A stretch of 64,000 nt of DNA from NCBI GenBank assembly GCA_023101885.1, contig JALPQD010000142.1, forward strand, positions 3,866,121-3,930,120, read 5' to 3'. Positions 1 through 10,208 of this stretch are shown here, in pieces. The notes under the pieces are model-generated. The model was not told the DNA's origin. It made no database searches and saw only the letters and a list, made by a program, of their open reading frames with translations. This DNA comes from Typhlomys cinereus (taxonomy: Eukaryota; Chordata; Mammalia; Rodentia; Platacanthomyidae). Both the position numbers and the translations under genes were made by a program. Numbering within the stretch: the stretch's first letter is position 1; each line of letters opens with the position of its first letter.

Positions 1-250
1 AAACTTTAGAAAAATAAATTCTGTGGTCAGCTATGTGAGCATACAAAAGGACCCAAGGCTTCATGAAAAAATGTAGTTTACTGACAGCTTAGAATTACAA
101 CACCACAAGGAGAAGTGCCATCTAAAATGTGTTTCTTGCTTCTGACCCATGGAAAATGCTGGAACATTGAGTATGCTTCAAATTACTAATAATTTGTGTC
201 AATTTCTTATATGGAGGAAAGTATCTTCTTGTAACCCTTTTTTTAAATAT

Positions 251-675
251 TGTAATAGTTAAGCACAGGTGTCAACTTGACTGTTGTGGGTTTGAGCTCT
301 GGGCACATTTGCAGAGAATTAGTGGTTGAGTTGAGCCCAGAGCGAACCTGAAGGAGATCGTCTAGCTGATGGAGAAGGCCCAGCCCATGCTGGGTGGGAT
401 TAGGCTTTGGATAAATCATGGAGAGCTGGTTGAGAGAGTTGGCATCCTCCTGTTCACTTGTCCAGACATGGTGGTCTGGCAAGTAAGGATTGTCCATCTC
501 TCAGCCGTTATGCAGTGATGCTGTGGTCTGTTCCCTTGGCCCTGGTGTTGTTGCGTGCTCTCCCGACAAGCTGGACTGAGAACTGTAACCAGACTATCGT
601 AAGGAAATAAACTCCTCGTTCCCTTAAGCTGTGTGATGGTCATTTATCAGCAATGTTTGCAGGCTGACTGAAACA
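251..675 (+). mobile_element. Solo LTR, ERVL/MaLR-like
   Basis: The 425-bp unit begins TG (TGTAATAG...) and ends CA (...GAAACA). It is flanked by a perfect 5-bp direct repeat, AATAT (246-250 and 676-680), which is the hallmark of LTR integration with a 5-bp duplication. A polyadenylation signal, AATAAA, sits at 606-611 near the 3' side, as expected of an LTR. No coding sequence is present. A second copy with the same termini lies at 31442-31845. Assignment to ERVL/MaLR rests on size, TG...CA ends and duplication length; I cannot name the subfamily. Confidence 0.8.
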
Positions 676-680
676 AATAT

Positions 681-1689
681 ATTTCTTTTTATAATTGTAT
701 TTATTACTCTTGTGAAGGAAACATGTCCCACAATGAACATCTGGAGTTCAGAAATAACTTCATGTAGTCACTCACCTTTACATGGGTTCTGGAGATAAAA
801 CTCAGGTTTTAAGTTTTGCTCAAGAAGTATCTTCTCCTCATGAGCCATCTAGTCAGTCCTTATAGTATGTCTTTTCTCTAATTAATGTAATTGACTTTTT
901 CTCATAATAAGTCAGGATGCTCTCAATTCAGTATTTTAAATCATCATTAAATCAAATCACAATCACAAAATTTCCAAACTCATTATAGACCACTAGCATA
1001 TGTAATGATGATCTTGGCCAAATAATCTTTCAAGTATATTCATCAATTACATTACCTATGATTAGAGATCAAGTAATGGATTACAGTTTGCTCAATTTTC
1101 TTATTGACTTATTCCTTGGTGCTTTTTATTTCTTCTTCCATTATGTTATGTTGGTGTGCTTAAGGCTCTTCTTTCTCTCTTCAATGTTCAGCTCTAAACG
1201 ATTATCTCATAAATTGTCAAGTCCCTATTCAATACTGTTCCACAACATATCATGTAGAAGAGTATAATGTAGAATTTTAAACCATTTATCTTTGTTTTTA
1301 GGATTGCTTTCAACTGTCAAGATTCAAGAAAAACCGTCTACCTTTAATCTGTTTAAAGAGATTTTTCAGTAGCAAATACATTCTTTTTCTGTAGTATGTA
1401 CACAATTGATCACTGAGGCTATGTTTAGAGCCATATCATCTGAAAGCAACTGCAGAAAACTCTTCATAACAATCTCCTTTGTATTTGCTTTCTCATTATT
1501 TTACCACAATTGACGTTATTTTGTTACTTTTAAAGACAGTATTGTAGATGAAGATTTCATGTAAGACCAAAATCTTACTAACTCATAGAGAATTACTTAT
1601 TTCCTTTGGTCTTCATGTTGATGATAAATTCATAACAAAACATTTTAGCAAACAAGGAGATTTTATTCTTACTTACACATCTCTACTAT
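681..1689. other. Non-coding AT-rich stretch with an old SINE remnant
   Basis: No gene is recognisable. Around 770-862 the sequence resembles a decayed minus-strand B2-type SINE head (CTCAGG, then GAGCCATCTAGTCAGTCC near the end). The rest is unremarkable AT-rich DNA. Confidence 0.4.
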
Positions 1690-3255
1690 AGTTTACAGTC
1701 CAGCTTGGCGATTGAGCTCATATGAACACAAGAAGTTGAAGTAACTACATAAACTATGTTCACAGGAATTTTTGGGAAAAGGGTAAATCTCCATACCAGA
1801 CTCCAAGTCTTACAAAGCATGTTGAAATATACCAAAGTACTCAGCTGTTTCCCTCCATTTATCCACCTGCCAATGGAATGATTCCATCTAACATGGACTG
1901 GGTCTTCCCACATCAATAAGATCCTCTCCTGTCTTGATTCAACTATGATTTCTTAACAGATAAATGTGTCCAAACATCATCTTTAATTGTCAAGTTGACA
2001 TACTCCAACTAGCACAGTCCACCCCTTGTGAACCTGACACAAAACATATTACTTTTAAACTATAATATTTCTACTCTTGGTTCCATAGATGTTACATTCA
2101 TGATATAACAATTAACAGTTCAGTTGCAAAGCATTAAAATTACAAAGTTATTTTTTAAAAGTCCAAAATCACTAAACTGTAAAATTATTTCAAATGAAAA
2201 TAAGTTAAATACTTTAAATAAATACTGAAATGGAAGCATAAAGACACAAGAACCAAATATCAAATAAAAGTTAAGACCAAAATCAGCTCAAAATAAAGAC
2301 TAACATAACAAGCTAAATACCAAATCCTGTACTTCCATATCCATCTTCTGCTGTTTGTCATGTGTTCAGATTAATTAAAAAAAGCTAAGTAAATTCATTA
2401 CTTCCACTTTTCATGCCACAAGACAAGACAAGATCGGTCTTCTGGATATCTCCAATCTGTATCACAGCTTCCCTCAACACATGTCCTAGGGTTCTGACAC
2501 ATGCAACATTCTGGGTTCTCTGCTGCATCTTCCTTTGCAGGAATTTCAAAACTTCCACATAGTGATAATTGAGAGTTTCTTTCCATAAACTCTCAATCTT
2601 GTATAATAATTAATATCACATGGATGATGTTGACTAGTTCTGCAATGAGGTTGAAATGCAGGTTGGCCACAGCTATATCAATTTACAAGGCAGCCAAACT
2701 TTCAAAAGGCATCTTAAGCTTTTTCTGCTAAGCAACTGGATTTGTTCATGACATGAAATCCCCATAGAGTAATTTTTATCTCCTCCACTATTAGGATTCT
2801 CTTCAAGGACGTTAATTTCTTCAATAGCCACAGGAACTCTGCTATTTGAACTTTCCTCAGCTGAAACTCCACGGCTGTTAAAACAACTATCACCTAACAT
2901 GTAAATCAGTTTGAATTCTACTTTGTCAAAGTTCTGGCTCCCTTTATTGCAAGCTGGACCTAAAGAACTTATGAGTCTCTCAGCATTAGTGTTTTTGAAA
3001 TGGTTGAATAAGCTCCAGTCAATATTATAGCTTTTAGTTTGAACAAACCACTCAAAAATCCATGAAGGCAACATATTCAAATTTATCAGCTATTTCATCA
3101 ACCTTCCCATGGAATTATTTCACCAACTGTGGTCTGAGTCTTTCCATATCATTATGTAATCTCCTGCAGGTTGCTTAAGACTTGCCTCACCTACTAATTC
3201 TTTTCAGATGTTCCCAGAGTTCAATCTTCAATTGTCAAGTTGACACCCATGTATG
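1690..3255 (-). repeat. Composite repeat with two related ends
   Basis: Two related segments in the same orientation, about 1850-2010 and 3087-3250, share a core that runs from CAGCT.TTTC through TGCCAATGGAAT / TTCCCATGGAAT to a closing AATTGTCAAGTTGACA (near 1986-2001 and 3230-3245). The motif TGTCAAGTTGACA reversed also occurs near the start of the LTR at 251-675, so these may be minus-strand members of a related LTR family bracketing about 1.1 kb. The enclosed DNA has a 135-codon minus-strand frame (2673-3080) with no recognisable domain. The family is not identified. Confidence 0.35.
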
Positions 3256-4107
3256 CCCCATATGTATATAAAATTTACATCCAAATAAAATTCTGTTTTT
3301 CCATTGTTAATCTTCCTTATTTTATAGAAGGTCATCCAACTAAAAGCATGAAAAGGTGGAGATACTGGCTATATTTTTCCTACAGTTATTAAGGGATGGT
3401 ATATTTTAAATTAATAGTTTGTACTAGATTGGCAAGTTTGTACACAAAACATAGGGTGTCATATGAATTCAAAGGTATTTAAATATTAATTCCACATAGT
3501 TCTAACCTGTACCTTTAAGAATCTTTCCCTGCAGGAACATTAAGAAAAGTTTCAAATATTGTGCTCCATCATGTAAAATCATGAGGCCAACATGAAAGTA
3601 ATATGACAGCTTGCCTATAGGAGAAATTTCTCCCAGTGTACAGCTGACATTATGGATGTGTAAAATTCCCCATACTTTATGGAGGTAATAAAAAGTAAAA
3701 ATTTGAAGACCTGAGCAGGGATGTAGCAAACTTGATTCCTTGCTATGTAGAGTTCTATGAAATTATTACATTCTTTCACTTATGATCCTAGTTCATAGCC
3801 ACTGACTGATTCCTTCCTCAGAAAAAAAAATTAATAGCAAATGACTTAGAGAATAATCCACAATCTTAATGCCTGGGAAGTGAATTAAAAAGTGTATTTT
3901 TTCAATGTAATTCATGCTTTATCCCAGAACCATATTAAAACTATCCTACATTAAAAGACTATGTGGATAAAAATGATATTTAGAACTAAAAAATGAACTC
4001 AAAGTAGTATTTTATTAATTTCATCACAAATATGAAGCCACATCTCTAAATTTTACAGATAAATTACTTCTTTTGTATAATAGGACTGGTTTCAGATTAT
4101 CGATAAT
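3256..4107. other. Non-coding flank of the full-length L1
   Basis: AT-rich sequence with no gene, repeat family or RNA signature that I can recognise. It ends at the left target-site duplication of the L1 beginning at 4124. Confidence 0.4.
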
Positions 4108-4123
4108 AAATGATTACTATTCT
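4108..4123. repeat. Target-site duplication, left copy, of full-length L1
   Basis: The 16-bp sequence AAATGATTACTATTCT occurs here and again without mismatch at 10193-10208, immediately beyond the 5' end of the L1. It proves that 4124-10192 was inserted as one unit. Confidence 0.95.
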
Positions 4124-4893
4124 TTTTTTTTTTTTTTATTAAAAATTTAATTATACATTTTAAAAATTTTTTACCAGTTCCCTCCCTCCCCCCTCTTCCC
4201 CCTCCCCTTCCCCCAGTGCCTCCCCCCCAATTCCCAGAGAGTCCTTTATTGTGTGTGCCTAACTCTCCACTGTGTCCTCCTCTCCGATGACATATAAGGA
4301 CCCAGTGGCATTTCCATAAGCCCTTTCTCTTGTTCCCCTTAAGCATAAGATCACTACTATGGCTGTCAATCCCTTGCCTCCAGGGGTCTCGGTGCCCTTA
4401 TCAGATGCTAGACTTTATGAGGGCAACAGTGCGCTGGACATTGCGCAGGGCATGCAAAGTTCCATTATGATTGCTTTGGCCCCAACTATTGTTGAGAATC
4501 TTGCAAATCGTTGCTCCTCCCATCCTTTTGCTCTTACAATCTTACCGCCCCCTCTTCCGCAAATGTCCCTGAGCTCCAGGATGGGGAGAGATTAGGCTGT
4601 CCTAGTTCTATGTGATTGATATAGAGTCTCTGAAGTTCTGGATTGTGGTTTGTTGATTTTCTTTTGCAGTTTTGCTGCTCCTGCAATTCCCTTCACTCCA
4701 TTCTTCTGGGCACTGTATGTCACCCCTTGCAGACCTTCATGGAGGCCTATTTTCTCTGCTGTAACATGGTCTCCTCTCTCTTTGTTTCTGGTGTGGCCCT
4801 CCTAACCCATCTCTCTTGTTCATAATCCTTGCAATTACTGTGTTACATAGGTTTACTTTTGAGTGTCCCAATGTGGGCTGGGTGAGTTTGGTA
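4124..4893 (-). other. L1 3'UTR with polypurine tract and poly(A)
   Basis: On the minus strand this follows the ORF2 stop and ends in a poly(A) tail. A G-rich purine tract (plus-strand CCCTCCCTCCCCCCTCTTCC at about 4181-4200) matches the conserved G-rich 3'UTR element of mammalian L1, which can form G-quadruplexes. Short open frames in this segment are incidental. The same 3'UTR recurs in plus orientation at 32345-33545, 39267-39878, 45686-46640 and 55645-56119. Confidence 0.85.
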
Positions 4894-7800
4894 CTAGGAG
4901 CCACCTATTAGGGAGCACATACGGCGCTTAATTTTCTGGGTTTGGGATACTTCACTTAATATAATTCTTTCTAATGACATCCATTTCCCAGCAAATTCCA
5001 GTAATTCATCATTTTTGATGGCTGAGTAGTACTCCATTGTATAGATGTACCACAGTTTCCTTATCCACTCGTCAACTGTTGGACATTTAGGTTGATTCCA
5101 TGACTTTGCTATTGTAAACAGTGCTGCTATGAACATGGTCGAGCTTGTGCTATCGAGGCGAACCTTTGCTGCTTGGGGGGTTATTCCCAAAAGTGGGATA
5201 GCAGGGTCATATGGCATTTCAATCTTTAATTTCTTTAAGAATCTCCAGACGGCTCGCCAGAGTGGCTGTATGAGCCTGCATTCCCACCAACAATGTAGGA
5301 GAGTTCCCCTCTCTCCACATCCTCTCCAGCATTTGTCGTTGTTAGTATTGTGGATTTTTGCCATCCTGACCGGGGTGAGATGATATCTCAGGGAAGTTTT
5401 GATTTGCATTTCCCTGATGGCGAAGGAAGTGGAGCATTTTTTAAGATAATTGTTAGACATTTTAATTTCATCCCTGGTAAAGTTTCTTTGAAGTTCCAGG
5501 GCCCATTTTTTAATTGGGCCAGTGTTTTCCTTGGAGTTTAATTTTCTAAGTTCTTTGTGCACTCTGGACAGTAGAGCTCTGTCAGATATGTGGTTAGTGA
5601 AGATTTTCTCCCATTCTGTGGGTTGCCTTTGAGCTCGTGTGACAATCTCTTTATCTGAACAGAAGCTCTTTAATTTCACAAGATCCCAACTGTTGAGAGT
5701 TGGTAGCAGTGACTGTGCCATTGGATGTCTGTTTAGGAACTGTTGGCCTAGCCCAACCAGCTCGAGGGAGTTCCCTATCCTTTCAACTATGGTTTTTAAA
5801 GTCTCTGGCCTGATATCAAGGTCCTTGATCCATTTGGAATTAAGTCTTGTACATGGTGACAAGTACGGGTCCAGCTTTAATCTTCTGCATGTGGAGATCC
5901 AGTTTTGCCAGCACCATTTGTTGAAGATGCTGTTCTTTTTCCATTGGATTCTTTGGGCCCCTTTGTCAAAGACCAAATGGCTGTAACTTTGTGGGCTTAT
6001 ATCTGGGTCTTCAATCCTTATCCATTGATCTGTGTGTCTATTTTGGAGCCAGTACCAGGCTGTCTTTATAACTATGGATTTGTAGTATAGACTTAGGTTT
6101 GGTATGGTAATACCTCCAGCTGTGTTTTTGTTACTCAGGATTGTTTTTGCTATCCTGGGTCTTTTGTGCCTCCAAATGAACTTTGAGATTGTTTGGTCAA
6201 CTTCTTTGAAGAATTGCTTTGGGATTTTGATTGGTATAGCATTGAATCTGTATATTGCCTTTGGTAGGATGGTCATTTTTACAATGTTGATTCTGCCAAT
6301 CCAGGAACAAGGGAGGTCTTTCCACCTTCTGGTGTCTTCTGCAATTTCTTTCTTTAGGGTTTTAAAGTTTTCATTGTAAAGGTCTTTTACCTCCTTAGTT
6401 AGGTTTATACCAAGGTATTTCATTTTTTTAGGGGTTATAGTAAATGGCATGGTTTCTCTCAAGGCTTTTTCACTTCTTTCATTCTGGGCATATAGGAAGG
6501 CCTCTGATTTTTGCACATTTATTTTGTAACCCGCCACCCTGCTGAACTTCTCAATTAGTTCCAGGAGCTTCCTGGTGGAGTTTTTGGGATCACTCAGGTA
6601 TAAGATCATGTCATCTGCAAATAGAGATAGCTTGACTCTTCCTTGCCAATTTGAATCCCTCTTATGTCCCTTTCTTGTCTTATGGCTTCGGCTAAGACTT
6701 CAAGTACAATATTGAATAGAAGTGGTGAGAGTGGACAGCCTTGTCTTGTTCCTGATCGAAGTGGGAATGCTTCCAATTGTTCCCCATTGAGCATAATCCT
6801 TGCTGTGGGCTTGTTGTATACAGCTTTTATTATATTGATAAAGGTTCCTTCCATTCCTACTGTCTCTAGCGTTTTGATCATAAAAGGCTGTTGGATCTTG
6901 TCAAAAGCTTTTTCTGCATCTATCGAGAGTATCATGTGGTCTTGGACTTTGGACTGGTTTACATGATGAATTACATTTATTGATTTGCGTATGTTGAACC
7001 AACCTTGTGTGCCGGGGATGAAGCCTACTTGGTCCCCATGAATGATCTTTTTAATATGTTTTTGAATCCGATTTGCTAAGACTTTGTTGAGAATCTTTGC
7101 GTCTGTGTTCATCAGGGAGATCGGCCTATAGTTTTCTTTTTTAAGTGAATCTTTATTAGGTTTTGGGATTAAAACGATATTAGCTTCATAGAAGGAATTT
7201 GGTAGTGTTCCTTCCTTTGCTATTTGATGGAACAGTTTAAGGAGTATTGGTGTTATTAACTCCTTAAATGTCTTGTAGAACTCTGTGCTGAATCCATCTG
7301 GTCCAGGACATTTTTTGGTGGGAAGATTCGAGATTACTTCCTCAATTTCCTTATATGTTATAGGACTATTTAAATAATTCACAACTTCCTGATTCAATTT
7401 AGGTAAGTTGTGTTTACTTAGAAATTCATCCATCTCTTTTGTGTTGTCAAACTTCACAGAGTATAAGTTTTTGAAATATGATGTTATAATTCTCTGGATT
7501 TCTTGGGTATCCGTAGTGATAACTCCATGTTCATTTCTAATTTTGTTAATTTGGGTTTTCTCTCTCTTGCTTTTGGTTAGTTTAGCTAGGGGTGTATCAA
7601 TCTTGTTGATTTTTTCAAAGAACCAGCTTTTTGATTGGTTGATTTTTTTCTATCGTTTTCTTAGTCTCGATTTCAGATATTTCTCCCCTTATTTTGCTAA
7701 TCTCTTCTCTTCTACTGCTTTTAGGATCAGATTGCTCTAGTTCTCTAAAGCTTTAAGCTGCATTGTTAAGTTGTTTATTTCTGATGTTTCCATTTTTTTG

Positions 7801-8716
7801 ACGTGGGCATTAAGAGCTATGAACTTACCTCTTAGAACAGCTTTCATTGTGTCCCAGAGATTTTGGTAAGTTGTATTTTCGTTATCATTCACTTTCAGGA
7901 AATCTTGAATTTCCTTTTTAATTTCTTCCTGAATCCAGTTCTCATTCAGCATCATAGTGTTAAGTTTCCAGGAGTTAGTGCATTTTCTCTTGTTTGATGT
8001 GTTGTGGATGTCCAGCTTTAGGCCGTGGTGGTCTGATAGGGCACAGGTTAGAATTTCAACTTTCTTGTATATGTGTAGATTCATTTTGTGGCCCAATATG
8101 TGATCTATTTTGGAGAAAGTTCCATGTGCTGCTGAGAAAAATGTGTATTCTTTGGTGCGTGGGTGAAAAGTTCGATAGAGATCTGTGAGGTCCATTTCTT
8201 TCAGGGTTTGATTAAGTTCCAAAGTGTCTCTGTTAAGCTTTTGACCTGTTGATCTATCCCATGTAGAGAGGGCGGTGTTGAAGTCCCAAGAATTATCGTT
8301 TGGGGGTTGATTTCTTGCTTTAGACGCTGTAGGGTTTTCTTAATGAATGTGGGGGGGCCCGTATTGGGTGCATATATGTTCAGTATTGTGAAATCTTCCT
8401 GGTGAATTGTACCTCTGACTAAAATGTAGTATCCATCCGTGTCTCTTATAATTTTTTTTGGTTTGAAATCCACTTTGTCTGATAGCATAATGGCTACCCC
8501 TGCCTGTTTTCTGCTTCCATTTGCTTGTAGAATTGTTGACCAGCCTTTTATTTTTAGAGCGTGCCTATCTTTTGTGGTGAGATGGGTTTCCTGCAGGCAA
8601 CAGATTGATGGATTGTGATTTTTAATCCAAGTTTGTAATCTGTGTCTCTTGATCGGTGAATTAAGTCCATTAACATTTAGTGTTATAATGGAGAAACTAT
8701 TGTTAATTCCAGACAT
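4894..8716 (-). pseudogene. L1 ORF2 (endonuclease-reverse transcriptase), frameshifted
   Basis: ORF2p nicks target DNA and reverse-transcribes RNA at the nick. Recognisable parts in order are the AP-endonuclease N-terminus (NVNGLNS with Asn14, LQETH with Glu43), the endonuclease C-terminus (SDHHGLKLD, about 8020-8050), reverse-transcriptase motifs ([24 protein letters not shown]), the catalytic FADD (codons at 6610-6621), and a C-terminal Cys/His motif (CX3CX7HX3C, about 5276-5330). The frame is split into open segments 8716-8201, 8222-7737, about 7640-6606 and 6609-4894. Apparent single-base shifts lie at 8284-8287 (inside the endonuclease GDFN region), near 7740, in a T7 run at 7643-7649, and at 6637-6642 just before FADD. 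The last segment (571 codons) is open to the normal stop. Confidence 0.92.
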
Positions 8717-8766
8717 TTATTATGTTTAGTAGCTTTTATAAGTATATTGCTTCGCTTTTAATGGTG

Positions 8767-9837
8767 TTATATTTGCCTTCTGTTCTCCTGGATATGCCTG
8801 TTTTTTTCTTCACGCTTGAGTATCATTTCTAGCAGTTTTTGAAGGCCTGGTTTGGTGGCCATGTATCCCTTAAAGTTGTCTTTGTGCTGGAAAATTTTTC
8901 TTTCTCCCTCGATCATGACTGATAGTTTTGCAGGGTAAATCAGCCTGGGTTGACATTTTTGCTCATTCAATACTTGAAGTATGTCTCTCCAAGCTCTTCT
9001 TGCTTTTACTGTTTCGACTGAGAAGTCCTTAGTTATTTTAATAGGTTTGCCTTTAAAAGTGACTTGTTTTTTCTCCCTTGAAGCTCTCATCACCAGTTCT
9101 TTATCTTGAATGTGGAGTGTTTTAACTATTATTTGCCGCGGTGTGCTTCTATTTTGGTCGTATCTGTTTGGGGTGCGGAATGCCTCTTGTATATGAATGG
9201 GCCTCTCTTTTTTTAGATGAGGAAAGTTTTCCTTGATGATCGTTTGAAAAATTTCCTCAGGGGTGGTATTTTGAGATTCTTGCTCCGGTATTCCATGAAT
9301 ACGCATGTTAGGCTTCTTCAGGGTGTCCCATATCTCTTGGATATTTCTCTCAAGTATCTTTTTGGCTTTAACAACCTCTTCCATTGAGCTGGTTAGTACT
9401 CCCACTTTATCTTCAAGGTCTGAAATTCTGTTTTCTGCTTCATTAGTTCTGTTGATAAGACTCTCTGTGGCGTTCTGGGTTGAAGATAACTTGTCTTTTA
9501 GCTCAGTTTTAAACTCTGCTTGAGTTTGTTTTAACTGTTCTATGCCAGTTTTTGTTTCTTGCACTGTTTTTCTCAACTCCTCCAGATGTCTGTTGTGTTG
9601 CTCTTCAAAGCGATTGATTCGATTATGTAATTCCTCCCGGATTTCCTCTTTCATAGTATTGAACATGGTAATGATCATATTTTGAAAGTCTTTATCCTGG
9701 GTGGGGCTTTCTTGGCCTTTTTCCGCGGGTTTGTTCTTGTTGGAGTCTAACATTATGGGATTAATTTCTTCAGTGGGAAATTTGTTTACTTGAGTGTTGC
9801 TTCTCATGGATTTGCACTTTGACTTTGGCATTGTCAT
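8767..9837 (-). CDS. L1 ORF1 protein (RNA-binding chaperone), intact
   Basis: A 356-codon open frame encodes L1 ORF1p, the trimeric nucleic-acid chaperone that coats L1 RNA in the cytoplasmic ribonucleoprotein. The N-terminus is basic (MPKSKCKSMRS). A long heptad-rich region follows, about residues 55-160, including the family motif NRTNEAENRISDLEDKV; this is the coiled coil. The RRM-like part contains RIHGIPE (about residue 183), and the C-terminal domain contains the characteristic YPAKLSV (about 301). Length is normal for rodent L1. Two Met codons lie close together (9837 and 9831); I chose the first, but the second, beginning MPKSK, is an equally plausible start. ORF2 begins 50 bp downstream. 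No stop or frameshift is visible. Confidence 0.93.
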   Translation of the reverse strand: MTMPKSKCKSMRSNTQVNKFPTEEINPIMLDSNKNKPAEKGQESPTQDKDFQNMIITMFNTMKEEIREELHNRINRFEEQHNRHLEELRKTVQETKTGIEQLKQTQAEFKTELKDKLSSTQNATESLINRTNEAENRISDLEDKVGVLTSSMEEVVKAKKILERNIQEIWDTLKKPNMRIHGIPEQESQNTTPEEIFQTIIKENFPHLKKERPIHIQEAFRTPNRYDQNRSTPRQIIVKTLHIQDKELVMRASREKKQVTFKGKPIKITKDFSVETVKARRAWRDILQVLNEQKCQPRLIYPAKLSVMIEGERKIFQHKDNFKGYMATKPGLQKLLEMILKREEKNRHIQENRRQI

Positions 9838-10192
9838 TTTAACTCTTAAGATCTCTCAATTTCACTAAACTGAATTATTTGGCCTGGGGTACTGGTGGGC
9901 AGGGCCTGAACGGGGACTTACCTAGGGCGTGGGGTGAGGCCCGGGTGGATCTCGCGCAGGCGTCCCGACCGGCGGAGCGGGGGCGGGGCGAAGAAGGGAA
10001 GGATGGGCGCGTCGGCGTGGAGCTATTTAACCCGAGGGCAGCTGGGGCGGGGCCCGGGCGCAGGGGGAGGTGCTCCTCGTCCCTCGGCCCCCCGCGCGGC
10101 TCCGGCTGGATGGTGCGAGTCGGAGCCGGGTCCCCGTGGGCTGACCTGGGGGTCTTAGAGCGCGCGTTGAGGCCCGGCTGGATCTCGCGCAG
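9838..10192 (-). promoter_or_regulatory. L1 5'UTR: CpG-rich monomeric promoter
   Basis: The region has dense CpGs (GCGCGC and CGCGCAG clusters) in an otherwise AT-rich window. It contains a tandem unit: GGATCTCGCGCAG lies at 9947-9959 and again at 10180-10192, a period of 233 bp, with similar sequence upstream of each copy (GGGGTGAGGCCCGG.. and GCGTTGAGGCCCGG..). It therefore holds one complete 5' monomer plus the start of a second, then a non-repeated tether into ORF1. Tandem promoter monomers are typical of rodent L1s and carry internal Pol II promoter activity; activity here is inferred. Open frames in this segment are artefacts of high GC. Confidence 0.8.
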
Positions 10193-10208
10193 AAATGATT
10201 ACTATTCT
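10193..10208. repeat. Target-site duplication, right copy, of full-length L1
   Basis: Perfect match of 16 bp to 4108-4123, directly adjoining the 5' end of the L1. Confidence 0.95.

Larger units (their letters stand above)
4124..10192 (-). mobile_element. Full-length LINE-1 retrotransposon
   Basis: A complete L1 of about 6.07 kb lies on the minus strand between perfect 16-bp target duplications. In element order it has a GC- and CpG-rich 5'UTR (10192-9838), intact ORF1 (9837-8767), a gap of about 50 bp, ORF2 (8716-4894, frameshifted), a 3'UTR with a long polypurine tract (C-rich on the plus strand at about 4180-4230), and a poly(A) tail (T run from 4124). The perfect duplications and intact ORF1 suggest a young insertion. 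ORF2 as read here cannot make a full-length protein, so the copy should not be autonomous unless the breaks are assembly errors. Confidence 0.95.

Noticed and set aside
2673..3080. 135-codon minus-strand frame
   Set aside because: It lies inside a repeat-like segment and shows no recognisable retroviral or host motif; not called a gene.
5129..6379. Several plus-strand frames of 60-115 codons
   Set aside because: They are antisense shadows of L1 ORF2, which is clearly coded on the minus strand.
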